Origin: Paenibacillus_V sp046244365
Lineage (GTDB): Bacteria > Bacillota > Bacilli > Paenibacillales > NBRC-103111
Assembly (NCBI RefSeq): GCF_046244365.1
Contig: NZ_CP176395.1
Coordinates: 2,232,001-2,296,000 of the forward strand
Direction: 5' to 3'
Length of the DNA: 64,000 nucleotides
Position 1 is the stretch's first letter. Every line of letters starts with the position of its first letter. Positions 54,201 through 60,998 of the stretch are shown here, one piece after another. The position numbers and the translations under genes are program-made. The notes under the pieces were generated by a model that was given only the letters and a program-made list of their open reading frames with translations, was not told where the DNA came from and made no database searches.

Positions 54201-55366
54201 TCGTCGTCGATAACGAAGCCATAATCGGCAAGCTCAGCAGCGAGAAAGCGGGAAGCGTGTTGACGGTTCCGCAAGTATCGTCGGCGAAACGCGTCGAAGT
54301 GGCAATGAACGGCCAGCTTCTGAGGCAGATGCTAGAAAAAGCCGGCGTGTTCCGTTTCGAAACGGAAGCGGCTATCTACATCGTTCCTGCAGCTGCGTTA
54401 GATGTGAACGGACTTCTCGAACAACTGGGCACACCGGCAGATTTGAGCAAGGTGACTTACAAGATTTCCGTAGCATTCGCCGATAAAGCGTCCTCCTCGC
54501 GGATGGAAGAGCTGGCGAAGAACGGCGACGCCAAGTTGTATGGAAGCCCCGTACAGTTCTCGATAGCAGCCGAATACGGCGGGAAGATTGCAAAGGCAGA
54601 CAAATTTGACCGGTATGTGGAAAGATGGATTCGTCTTCCGAAAGACATCGATCCATCCCAAGTAACGACAGGCGTGTCAATCGCGACTGACGGAAGCATG
54701 CTTCATATGCCGACCCGTATGGAAAGCGATAACGGAACGAACTATGCCGTTGTAAGCAGCCTGTATAACGGCCAGTTTGCCCTCGTGAATCATAAACAAG
54801 CGTTTGGCGATACCGAAGGCCACTGGGCGGAAGCGGCGATTAACGAGCTGGCCTCAAGAACGGTAGTCAACGGTACGGGAGAACGCAGCTTTGCGCCGGA
54901 CACAGACATGACTCGCGCGGAATTTGCTGCGATAATCGTCAGAGCGCTCGGTTTGAAGCTAGGTAACTCGGGCAAGCGTTCGTTCAACGACATTCACGAA
55001 ACGGATTGGTATTTCAGCTATGTAACGACGGCAACCGAATTCGGTATCGTAGAAGGCTATGAAACGGGCGATTTCGGACCGACGGATCGCATCACCCGCG
55101 AACAGGCGATGGTCATGATCGCAAGAGCGATGAGCATTACGGGCTTGAAGACGGGGCTCCAAGCGGGCGAAGCGGACAAGCTGCTTGCAGCGTTTGGAGA
55201 TTCGGAAGTGTCCGCTGAATGGGCACGCGAAAGCATTGCGGCAAGCGTCAAAGCGGGTCTCGTATCGGGCAGAAGCGACGGAACGATCTCGCCGAAGAAC
55301 GAAATAACGAGAGCCGAGGTAGTGAAGCTTGTAACGAAGCTGCTGCAGCTGTCGAAATTGATTTAA
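45221..55366 (+). CDS. Giant secreted SLH-anchored surface protein (3381 residues)
   Basis: I chose the ATG at 45221 (MRSGFKRFISVCLAVVLALS), which gives a standard signal peptide ending near AAAAT. Domains in order are: a kelch-like propeller (about 30-410); three SbsA-type Ig domains (about 411-785); two Listeria-Bacteroides (Flg_new) repeats (about 787-943); a fourth Ig domain (944-1083); three more Flg_new repeats (1084-1300); ten tandem 109-residue repeats (1304-2393); two Ig-like domains (about 2394-2590); a mixed region with an eleventh, diverged repeat unit (about 2865-2965); and three SLH domains (about 3194-3381) with TRAEF, TREQA and TRAEV motifs that bind pyruvylated wall polymer. 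It is probably a long adhesive or shape-bearing wall protein. It follows the Sia c-di-GMP operon. Confidence 0.9.
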   Translation: MRSGFKRFISVCLAVVLALSGVFHGKAAAATKMEWQLFHTIETEAPIGSSSGQMIKDNGNLYTLSTEWEKPPAVHKYDSVTGQWEILGLGGLTDIKSRVAAIYMDRGILYAAFSNLDADMIQGTVVVMKYDKGTDTWAKVGDVGLSGKEVIRFSLFADNGDIYVATTWDEKREGKSEVMKYDKASMKWSKLGDTLTVMRDQYAVGIATPKALTMYNGTLFYGYTAYGPTDRWDVWDRAVTVSKYDKITNKWIAVGQPATYAEKVGDYVSLFVSGGNLYKLSRMHLGMSKVARLEKYDSSKDTWVGVGNGPITNYPGYVHDGNANFISADFDNGTPYVYYSGWDPYDQRKLYIGVRKLNAQNNWENIGDPREYFTTDGSPFFTTEPTLIVDKGKMYISHSREKTKIITYGPDITPPKATAFSPINTATNASTNSYMSIQFNEDVMKTAATGKNITIKKESDDSIAATAASISASGKSVGFYLSKSLEYNTKYYVQIDAGLIADVSGNAYGGFADKTTWSFTTGDVPDTTPPAVTAFSPANGTKNVALDSPLTLTFDENVSAAAGKNIVIKKTSDDTAIETIPANDTRNVTISDKTVTVTPSNKLSYSTAYYVQIESGSFKDKAGNVYAGIANKTAWSFTTVSEPDTTAPTLTAYTPAREADNVKADSNLTLTFSEDVTAGAGKNIHIFKPRSAKTDPSGSVVEEEQEVETIPATDSDRVKISVNTVTVDPKNNFQNNQYYFVLIDKDAFLDKAGNGFNGLSSHLTLFEGGPVEPDLATKGPSWYFKTASAYTVSFDSRGGSAVSAITNVASGSAIAEPTAPTRAGFTFEGWYKESSLTTAWNFATDKVTGDTMLYAKWKATSTAMLWVEFAANGGEFEWGSEAGQLVKYGTKLTEPSVYRNGYTFIGWYTDETYSRRWVFDSDTATEEFTMVARWSKGGDPNAPVVTSYSPPDNSRIVKQPDTKLTLTFNKNVKAIKGGKIRLKTPVYNFFGSLVSGGQEISIDAGDTSKVTVTGSKVVIDMIDIPADEYYVNIDVGTFRDESDIDYAGLSGDVTYNEYTDGSTSTSIKEDSSDWDFKIIEYRVNFDTQGGTPVPPPLRNVTPGSKITEPTAPTRSGYTFGGWYKDKQYTNVWNFATDTVSGSLTLYAKWIGSSPTTYTVSFDSQGGSAVAAIANVASGATITAPTAPARAGHTFVGWYKEASLMNAWNFATDKVTGNVTLYAKWTAAGSTMFTISFDSLGGSTVAPIANVASGSTISSPTAPTRTGYTFAGWYKEASLATAWNFAADKVTGDMTLFAKWISNGPIPAPGFQPSPEPRPGDRPGTPGIPNVPYGAGNHLLVKVSSSLIATPNVGDAVPSGAGVIDPYISGSDIPGTDPKVNRYIGLYEVDSSNKVVKFTLIILNPEDIRPGGTPAPGFDPKPEPRPGDAPGTPAIPDVLYGSGNHLLVKVSSSLIATPYVGDSAPSGAGVIDPYIAGSDIPGTDPRVNRYIGLYEVDKDNKVVKFTLIILNPDDIRPGAPSPIPAPGFNPKPVPRPGDGPGTPGIPDVNHGALNHLLVKVSSSLIATPNVGDAAPSGAGVIDPYVKGSDIPGADPKVNRFIGLYEVDGTNKVVKFTLIVLNPEDVNPGTPSPIPAPGFSPKPVPKPGGSPGTPAIPDIIPGTGNHLLVKVSSSLIATPNAGDTAPSEAGIINPYIAGSDIPGADPKVNRYIGFYEVTSDNKVVKFTLIILNPDDFNPGVPSPIPAPGFNPKPVPKPGTGPDTTDIPNVSPTGNNRLLVKVSSSLIETPNIGDVAPTGNDIIDPYTGGNIPGVDAKVQRYIGLYEVDGTNKVVKFTLIVLNPEDVNPGAPDPTPAPGFLPKPVPKPGTGPDTTDIPNVSPTGHNRLLVKVSSSLIETPKAGDAAPTGDGVIDPYTGGNIPGVDAKVKRYIGLYEVDGNNKVVKFTLIVLNPEDVNPGAPDPTPAPGFLPKPVPKPGTGPDTTDIPNVSPTGNNRLLVKVSSSLIETPKAGDAAPTGDGVIDPYTGGNIPGVDAKVNRYIGLYEVDGTNKVVKFTLIVLNPDDVNPGTPDPTPAPGFSPKPVPKPGTGPDTTDIPNVSPTGNNRLLVKVSSSLIETPKAGDAAPTGDGVIDPYTGGNIPGVDAKVKRYIGLYEVDGNNKVVKFTLIVLNPEDVNPGAPDPLPVPGFSPKPKPQPGTGPDTTDIPNVSPTAGNRLLVKVSNSLIETPNVGDTAPTGSGIFDPYSGGNIPGVDAKVNRYIGLYEVDGTNKVVKFTLIVLNPEDVTPGAPNPEPVPGFNPKPKPKPKPGTKPGTTDIPNVTPAEGNRLLVKVSSSLIETPSVGDMAPAGSGIIDPYTGGNISGVDAKVNRYVGFYEVDSSNKVVRFRLIVLNPEDINPGMDDLNNDFDKLGITYQEGDHAEHVTKTLYLAAKGQSGRTTVTWMSSNPELIKPNGRVTRPGVDDQDAYVILTATIKDEATGAQSVKTFTVKVIRMSDEDAVREAAKDLTVDKAFTFAPGDKWESVTSEFLMLDKGLHGTSITWTSSDSSTIDITSKDGKTNGSVKRPESSDDNVLLTAVIKKGNATITKTFLIIVKNKTVSKEENQTRQPTAKKAEATVNPDGSASRDEFTILRTTLTNGSKIDTVIVDTAKVEGLTDAINPLAEDESKRTVTLYVKQPSTDKADEIAIEIPAHAVAAMADRNALLEIKTDEGSVLISAEALKDSAEKGTDLYFRLVPVKDSQEQSEAKRKLVGNSTVQQEAAGKPINILSIPRKIETNFTGFATKVIIPLSGVSVPESNKQEFLNSLRVFIEHSDGTTELLAGVFQYENGRPTGIEIEINRFSRFQIVSFAGNGGSNGGSSNESGNESAAEFVPSPSLKPGSAYGTTSVNASPAGAGNRIVIRVSSGTIPVPNKGDAAPTGAGVIDPYVSGSDIDSVDAEGNKYIGIYEVDGNNRIVRFKLLLVSKSDLRLIDLLVNDDVQKNTAKLDRKKASDAEEIFIVVDNEAIIGKLSSEKAGSVLTVPQVSSAKRVEVAMNGQLLRQMLEKAGVFRFETEAAIYIVPAAALDVNGLLEQLGTPADLSKVTYKISVAFADKASSSRMEELAKNGDAKLYGSPVQFSIAAEYGGKIAKADKFDRYVERWIRLPKDIDPSQVTTGVSIATDGSMLHMPTRMESDNGTNYAVVSSLYNGQFALVNHKQAFGDTEGHWAEAAINELASRTVVNGTGERSFAPDTDMTRAEFAAIIVRALGLKLGNSGKRSFNDIHETDWYFSYVTTATEFGIVEGYETGDFGPTDRITREQAMVMIARAMSITGLKTGLQAGEADKLLAAFGDSEVSAEWARESIAASVKAGLVSGRSDGTISPKNEITRAEVVKLVTKLLQLSKLI
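49130..52399 (+). repeat. Ten in-frame tandem 327-base repeats
   Basis: The array is 3270 bases, ten units of exactly 327 on average. Each unit codes for a Pro-rich linker (PAPGFxPKPxPKPG) and a domain with LLVKVSSSLI, GDAAPTGxGVIDPY, NRYIGLYEVD and NKVVKFTLI. Units 5-8 are almost identical and the outer ones diverge, which indicates recent copying in the middle. I do not recognise the domain. Confidence 0.92.
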
Positions 55367-55437
55367 CCGATAGAGAAGAAACTCCGGATTCCGGAATAAC
55401 TTCTAGTTTTCGGACCCGTTAAGAGGTACGAATAAAA

Positions 55438-55478
55438 ACGACCTTCTATCCCATTTTCGGGATGGAGGGTCGTCTTTT
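55438..55478 (+). terminator. Terminator after the giant SLH gene
   Basis: ACGACCTTCTATCCC (55438-55452) pairs with GGGATGGAGGGTCGT (55459-55473) with a few wobbles, followed by CTTTTT. Confidence 0.85.
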
Positions 55479-55479
55479 T

Positions 55480-55531
55480 CTAGAAAAGGTACCGTCTCCT
55501 CCGTTTTCTTGAGGGACAGTACCTTTTCTAG
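55480..55531. repeat. Long perfect-ended inverted repeat
   Basis: CTAGAAAAGGTAC (55480-55492) and GTACCTTTTCTAG (55519-55531) form 13 perfect base pairs around an interior that pairs partly (GTC with GAC). It lies directly after the terminator with no T tract of its own. It could be a second terminator-like stem or a small inverted-repeat element. Confidence 0.6.
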
Positions 55532-55600
55532 CAGCAAGAAACTTTTTCAGCGGCCTCGAATTAGAGGTAGGGGGCTGTTTACTCCTTCTTTTCCGTTTGA

Positions 55601-55874
55601 CGGAACTATGGTGCGCTATTTACCGGTTTCTCTTTGGATTTCGAGACGATGCGGAACTCCAGTACGCTATTAGGACGATTTGCTTTGAAAATCACCCCAT
55701 TTTATGCAAATAAGGAACTCTAGTTCCGACAACCGCCGATAAACAGGCCTGCCGCTGGGAATAAAGCACTGACGTTCCGCCTAACAACAGGGAGAATCCT
55801 TTTGACCCTGTTGCCACGGCCGCCAAGTGAGAAGTCTCACGTTTAGGCGGAGTTATGGCGCGCGAAATTGCCGG
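55601..55874. repeat. Degenerate CGGAACT...GCGCTATT repeat cluster
   Basis: Related units begin CGGAACTATGGTGCGCTATT (55601), CGGAACTCCAGTACGCTATT (55652), GGAACTCTAGTTCCG (55713) and CGGAGTTATGGCGCGCGAAA (55848). Each is followed by a stretch close to TACCGG or GCCGG. The spacing is 50-135 bases. No gene is present. This resembles an intergenic repeat family that has decayed in place. Confidence 0.5.
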
Positions 55875-55916
55875 TTCCAATCAGCGGCTTGGATGAGAGG
55901 GACAAGAAAGCAGAAA

Positions 55917-55957
55917 GGGAATCTCCCAAAAGTCATATGGGGGCTTTGAAGATTCCC
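55917..55957. other. Hairpin upstream of the ABC exporter genes
   Basis: GGGAATCT (55917-55924) pairs with AGATTCCC (55950-55957), with partial further pairing inside. There is no T tract. Its role is unknown. Confidence 0.4.
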
Positions 55958-56020
55958 ATATAGAGACGAATACAGGGTCAGTCCGAGGGGGCGAATGGAG
56001 AGCTAACAACGTATTCATCT

Positions 56021-56075
56021 TAGTTTACATTAGTTTACATTCAGTTTATAAAGATAAGTTACCATCACTAGGTAA
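56021..56075 (+). promoter_or_regulatory. Promoter and operators of the DrrAB-type exporter
   Basis: TTTACA (56024-56029) and TATAAA (56047-56052) are 17 bases apart. TAGTTTACAT is repeated in tandem at 56021 and 56031 (10-base period), followed by TCAGTTTATA. TTACC (56059-56063) and GGTAA (56071-56075) form a palindrome just after the expected start, with GATAA/TTATC outside it. Confidence 0.55.
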
Positions 56076-56098
56076 TCAGTTATCTAGGAGGAATCGCA

Positions 56099-57106
56099 AT
56101 GGAATATGCATACAGGGAATGGGCCGTCGAAGCGCGCGGGCTCGTCAAAGCTTTTGGCGACAACCACGCGGTGGATGGCGTAGATTTGAATGTGCGCGCC
56201 GGTACGATCTACGGCGTGCTTGGCCCGAACGGGGCAGGCAAGACCACGACAATCAGAATGCTGGCGACCTTACTTCGACCTGACGCGGGTTCGGCGAGAA
56301 TTTTCGGGCATGATGTGGTGAAGGAGTCGCAGATTGTCCGTCAATTGATCGGGGTAACCGGCCAGTACGCATCGGCTGACGAGTCGCTTAGCGCAACCGA
56401 GAACTTGATCATCTTCTCCAGGCTGCTCGGGCTGGGGCGCGCAGAGGCGCGGCGTAAAGCGGAGGAGTTGCTTGAGGAATTTGGTTTGACGGAAGCCGCA
56501 AAGCGGCCGTTAAAAAATTTCTCCGGCGGTATGCGCCGCCGGCTGGATTTGGCGGCGAGCCTCATTGCACAGCCGCCGCTCATCTTCCTGGACGAACCGA
56601 CTACCGGGCTGGACCCTCGCACGCGAGCGCAGATGTGGGAAACGATCCGCCGGTTGGTGAAGACGGGGTCAACCGTGCTGCTAACAACGCAATATCTCGA
56701 TGAGGCGGATCAGCTGGCTGACCGGATCGCGGTTATCGATCGCGGCCATGTCGTCGCAGAAGGGACCGTGGATGAACTGAAGGCGTCGGTAGGTACCTCG
56801 TCGTTGCACTTGAGAGTCCAGAATCCTCAGGATATGGAGAATGCGCGTCAGATCATAGAACAGGTGCTCAGGGTCCAGTCAAGCGTGTCGTCGGAAGCCG
56901 GTAAAATGACGGCACCGATGGCGAACGTCGACCGGGTCACGGACCTCCTTATCGCGCTTCGTGCGGCGGGAATTCACTTGTCCGAGATGAGTGTGCAGAA
57001 ACCGACACTCGACGAGGTCTTTCTAACCATTACCGGACATGGCGTGAAGGAAGACACGGCTCGAACGTCCCATGAATCGAACGAAGCGGAGGAGGCAAGA
57101 GTATGA
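56099..57106 (+). CDS. Daunorubicin-resistance-type (DrrA) ABC transporter ATP-binding protein
   Basis: The 335-residue ATPase has Walker A LGPNGAGKTT (41-50), the ABC signature SGGMRRRLDLA (142-152) and Walker B FLDEPTTGLDPR (163-174), followed by the DrrA C-terminal domain (about 230-320). TAGGAGGA precedes the ATG at 56099. It energises export through the membrane protein encoded next, whose start overlaps its stop (ATGA). The exported compound could be a drug, lipid or antibiotic. Confidence 0.93.
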   Translation: MEYAYREWAVEARGLVKAFGDNHAVDGVDLNVRAGTIYGVLGPNGAGKTTTIRMLATLLRPDAGSARIFGHDVVKESQIVRQLIGVTGQYASADESLSATENLIIFSRLLGLGRAEARRKAEELLEEFGLTEAAKRPLKNFSGGMRRRLDLAASLIAQPPLIFLDEPTTGLDPRTRAQMWETIRRLVKTGSTVLLTTQYLDEADQLADRIAVIDRGHVVAEGTVDELKASVGTSSLHLRVQNPQDMENARQIIEQVLRVQSSVSSEAGKMTAPMANVDRVTDLLIALRAAGIHLSEMSVQKPTLDEVFLTITGHGVKEDTARTSHESNEAEEARV

Positions 57107-57918
57107 GAAATACTTCCATTAAGCACGGGGCCGATCTTCAGTTGAAAAATTACACGAGCTTCGGCCAGTCGGTACGCAACTCGTTGACGATGGCCTATCG
57201 AGGTCTGCTGAAGCTTCGGCGTACACCCGAGCAGTTGTTCGACGTCACGCTCCAGCCCATTATCTTTACCTTGATGTTTACCTACATCTTCGGCGGGGCG
57301 ATTTCCGGCGACGTACAGAGCTATTTGCCCGTCATCATTCCCGGCATTCTCGTGCAGACCGTTATCACGACCTCGATTGTCACCGGCGTTCAACTGCGCG
57401 AGGACATGGATAAAGGCGTGTTCGACCGGTTCAAGTCACTGCCAATCGCACGCATCGCACCGTTGGCCGGTGCTCTATTGGCGGACACCATCCGGTATAC
57501 CATTGCGACAGTGCTTACGTTTACCATGGGGTATATTATGGGCTACCGGCCGGACGGAGGCTTCGATCACGTCGCCATCGCCGCGGTACTTGTGATTTTC
57601 TGCTCCTGGGCAATCAGCTGGATTTTCGCCTTCTTCGGCGTAATTGCCCGTACCGCCTCAAGCGTACAGGGGATATCGATGATCGTGTTGTTTCCGCTCA
57701 CGTTTCTTTCCAACGCATTCGTACCGGTGAAGACCATGCCCGGCTGGCTTCAGTGGTTTGTTAACATCAATCCGATCTCCCATCTCGTCTCTGCCGTCCG
57801 AGATCTGGCCAACTCCGGTACCGTAGGTTGGGATCTCGTCATTTCCCTCATCGGCGCCGCCGTCATTGTGGCGATCTTTGCCCCCCTTACCGTGCAAGCC
57901 TATATGCGCCGGACATAG
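57103..57918 (+). CDS. ABC-2 type transporter permease (DrrB-like)
   Basis: The 271-residue protein has six membrane segments of the ABC-2 type. FDVTLQPIIFTLMFTYIFGG is the usual first helix region, and LSNAFVPVKTMPGWLQWFVN with NPISHLVSAVRDL is the conserved C-terminal signature of DrrB-like exporters. It overlaps the ATPase gene by four bases. Together they form a homodimeric-type exporter (two DrrA, two DrrB). Confidence 0.93.
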   Translation: MRNTSIKHGADLQLKNYTSFGQSVRNSLTMAYRGLLKLRRTPEQLFDVTLQPIIFTLMFTYIFGGAISGDVQSYLPVIIPGILVQTVITTSIVTGVQLREDMDKGVFDRFKSLPIARIAPLAGALLADTIRYTIATVLTFTMGYIMGYRPDGGFDHVAIAAVLVIFCSWAISWIFAFFGVIARTASSVQGISMIVLFPLTFLSNAFVPVKTMPGWLQWFVNINPISHLVSAVRDLANSGTVGWDLVISLIGAAVIVAIFAPLTVQAYMRRT

Positions 57919-57970
57919 TGCAAACATACGCTGTACGAAGCTGAACGATATGGCATTTCTCTACCAAAAA

Positions 57971-58016
57971 AACGCCTTCATCCCCGCTTGCATTAGCGGT
58001 TTTGGGGGCGTTATTT
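57971..58016 (+). terminator. Probable terminator after the exporter operon
   Basis: AACGCC (57971-57976) pairs with GGCGTT (58007-58012), with an inner CGCT/AGCG stem, followed by ATTT. The T tract is short. Confidence 0.6.
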
Positions 58017-58209
58017 CGCGTTATAGGGGACTCACTCGCTCACTCGACGAACCCCTTTTGGGAGAGCCCTTTCTGTTTTTTGACACAGATTGCAGCAGCT
58101 CACCGTCCTGTTGAAAAAGAATGCAAAGGGAAATACATGTACCTGTCGAACATAATATTAATATTACGTATCAAAACGCTGCAATCGGCGGCGTAGAACG
58201 GTGGTTATG

Positions 58210-60888
58210 ATGTCTATCCTAATAGTATCCACTAAACTTTATATCCCCCCGCCACGGCCTAAAGTTGTCCTTCGCCCCCGCCTGATCGATCGTCTGAACG
58301 AGGGGATGCACCGCAAGCTGACCCTCATCTCCGCTTCCGCCGGCTCCGGCAAAACTACGCTTGTCAGCGAATGGCTTGCCGATTGCTCGCAGCCAGCCGC
58401 CTGGCTGTCACTGGAAAAGGGAGATAACGACCTTGCAAGTTTTTTGAGATATTTTATAGCTGCTCTGCAAACGATTGGGACGAATCTTGGTGAAGGCGCG
58501 ATTGGTTTGCTTCAATCTCCTCCTCCGCTGCCAACCGAATCGATTATGACGGCCTTGGTCAATGAAATCACCGCCATTCCGGACCATTTCGTACTCGTCC
58601 TTGACGATTACCACGTCATGGATGACAGAGCAATCGACAATGCCCTCGCCTTCCTGCTCGAGCGAATGCCGCCGCAAATGCACCTGGTCATCGCCACTCG
58701 CGAAGATCCTCGTCTACCTTTGGCAAGGTTACGCGTTCGGGATCAATTGACTGAAGTGCGCGCAACGGACTTGCGCTTTACCTCCGCCGAAACGGCCGAG
58801 TTTCTGGACGAGGTGATGGGGCTGAACCTTTCATCGGAAAACATCGCTCTACTCGAGTCCCGCACGGAAGGCTGGATTGCCGGCTTGCAGCTAGCCGCGC
58901 TTTCCATGATTGGACATAAAGACCCCGCCGGCTTTATCCAATCTTTCTCAGGCAGCCACCGTTACGTGCTGGACTATCTGGTTGAAGAAGTGCTGCAGCA
59001 GCAATCCGTAAGCATGCAGACTTTTTTGCTGCGTACGTCGATCCTGGACCGGTTGTGCGGCCCGCTGTGCGATGCCGTTCTTCGCAGGGGTGTCGCTGAA
59101 GACCCCCCCGCGCTCTCTGCTTCCGGTCAGGAAATCTTGGAATATCTCGAACGCGCCAACCTGTTCATCGTCCCGCTTGACCATGAACGGCGGTGGTACC
59201 GCTACCACCATCTCTTTGCTGAATTGCTGCGGAAACGGCTGCACCAGAGCATCGCTTCGAATACGGGGGATGATGAGAAGGGGGTATCTGATTTACATGT
59301 AAGCGCGAGCATATGGTATGAAGAAAACAGCTTTGCGATTGAGGCTTTTCACCATGCCGCAGCCGCCAAGGACATCCAGCGTGCCGCTCGCCTCATGGAG
59401 GGAAGGGGGATGCCCTTGCTCTTTCTCGGGGCGGTTGCCCCTGTAAGGAACTGGCTCGATTCCATGCCAAGCGTTGAACTGGATGCGAGGCCCTCGTTGT
59501 GGGTGATGTATGCTTCTACCTTGCTGATGACGGGCCAGCTGACCGGCGTAGAGCATAAACTGCAAGCCGCTGAAAAGGCGCTGCAAGGTGCCGAGCGAGA
59601 CGACAAGACCCGAGATCTTATCGGTCATATTGCCTCCATACGCGCCACGCTAGCTGTCACCAAGCACCAGGCGGAAACCATCATTGCCGAGTCGCGTCGC
59701 GCTCTGAACGATTTGCACCCGGACAATCTGCCTGTCCGCACAGCCACTGTCTGGGCGCTGGGATATGCTTACCAGCTTCAGGGAGATCTTGCTGCGGCCG
59801 GCAAGGCCTATGCCGAAGCATTATCGATCAGCCAGATGATCGGTCATATCATAATCGCCATTATGGCTACACTCGGCCTTGGGAACATACAGGAAGCGGA
59901 GAACCAGCTTCATGAGGCGGCGGAGACTTATCGGCGCGCTCGGAATATGGCAGGCGACCCGCCGCTGCCGGTTGCTTGCGAAGCGTACCTGGGCTTAGCC
60001 CGTATCTATTATGAATGGAACGACTTGGATGTCGCCATGCAGTACGCTCAACAGTCCGTCCAACTGGCGAAGCAGTTAGAACGCACGGACAGAGCCGTTG
60101 CGGCCGAGGTGCTTCTCGCAAAGCTGCAGCTTGCGCGGGGAGAGGCGAGCGGCGCGGCCGCTACTTTAGTTAAGGCTGACCAGTTTGCCCGCCAGCAAAA
60201 ATTCGTGAATCAACTGCCCCATATCGCTGCGGTGCATGTCCTGACGTTGCTCCGCCAGGACAATCTGGCGGCAGCATCTCAACTGGCGCAGAAGCACGAG
60301 CTTCCCGTCGGCCAGGCCCGGGTATTCCTGGCACAGGGAGATGCATCCGCAGCACTGGCGGTGCTGGGGCCGTTGAGAGAGCAGGCAGAGGGGAAGGGTT
60401 CGGAGGATGAACGCCTTAAGGTAATGGTTCTGCAAGCGGTTGCTCTGCATGCGAACGGCCAAAAGCTCAAGGCCGTGCAACTGCTTATAGACGCTCTGAC
60501 GATGGCCGAGCCAGGCGGTTTCATCCGGACTTTTGTCGACGAAGGGACTCCGATGTTTAGGTTGTTGCGTGAAACGGCGTCCCAGGGAAGAATGCCAAGC
60601 TATCTAGGCAAGCTGCTGGCTGAATTCGAAGCTGAGGAGCTGCATGGAGAAGGCCGATCCGATCAGCGCTTTGCCGAGCCTGCCAAGCCCCTAATCGAGC
60701 CGCTGAGCGGGCGGGAGCTGGAAGTCCTGCGCCTCATAGCTCAAGGACTCTCGAATCGGGAGATTAGCGAGCGGCTATTCATCGCGTTGACTACGGTGAA
60801 AGGGCATAACCGGATTATCTTTGACAAACTGCAAGTAAATCGGCGCACCGAAGCTGTAGCGCGTGCCCGCCAGTTAGAACTGTTGTGA
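58210..60888 (+). CDS. LuxR family regulator with MalT-like STAND ATPase
   Basis: The 892-residue protein starts MSILIVSTKLYIPPPRPKVV, the usual beginning of this family; GTG at 58201 and ATG at 58207 are close alternatives and no strong RBS is visible. The P-loop is SASAGSGKTTLVSEWL (about 41-56) and Walker B is FVLVLDDYHVMD. A long TPR-like helical region (about 420-790) follows. The C-terminal LuxR helix-turn-helix is PLSGRELEVLRLIAQGLSNR followed by TVKGHNRIIFDKL. It is an ATP-dependent activator switched on by a small inducer. It probably controls the alcohol dehydrogenase gene downstream. Confidence 0.9.
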   Translation: MSILIVSTKLYIPPPRPKVVLRPRLIDRLNEGMHRKLTLISASAGSGKTTLVSEWLADCSQPAAWLSLEKGDNDLASFLRYFIAALQTIGTNLGEGAIGLLQSPPPLPTESIMTALVNEITAIPDHFVLVLDDYHVMDDRAIDNALAFLLERMPPQMHLVIATREDPRLPLARLRVRDQLTEVRATDLRFTSAETAEFLDEVMGLNLSSENIALLESRTEGWIAGLQLAALSMIGHKDPAGFIQSFSGSHRYVLDYLVEEVLQQQSVSMQTFLLRTSILDRLCGPLCDAVLRRGVAEDPPALSASGQEILEYLERANLFIVPLDHERRWYRYHHLFAELLRKRLHQSIASNTGDDEKGVSDLHVSASIWYEENSFAIEAFHHAAAAKDIQRAARLMEGRGMPLLFLGAVAPVRNWLDSMPSVELDARPSLWVMYASTLLMTGQLTGVEHKLQAAEKALQGAERDDKTRDLIGHIASIRATLAVTKHQAETIIAESRRALNDLHPDNLPVRTATVWALGYAYQLQGDLAAAGKAYAEALSISQMIGHIIIAIMATLGLGNIQEAENQLHEAAETYRRARNMAGDPPLPVACEAYLGLARIYYEWNDLDVAMQYAQQSVQLAKQLERTDRAVAAEVLLAKLQLARGEASGAAATLVKADQFARQQKFVNQLPHIAAVHVLTLLRQDNLAAASQLAQKHELPVGQARVFLAQGDASAALAVLGPLREQAEGKGSEDERLKVMVLQAVALHANGQKLKAVQLLIDALTMAEPGGFIRTFVDEGTPMFRLLRETASQGRMPSYLGKLLAEFEAEELHGEGRSDQRFAEPAKPLIEPLSGRELEVLRLIAQGLSNREISERLFIALTTVKGHNRIIFDKLQVNRRTEAVARARQLELL

Positions 60889-60998
60889 AGTTTACCCGCT
60901 TACCTGATCGCAGCATGTTTAAAACCATACTTTAGTATCTATAAGTCAATATGGAGTTGCGGCTATACTATTTGCAAAATGAGGTTTGGAGGAAACCC

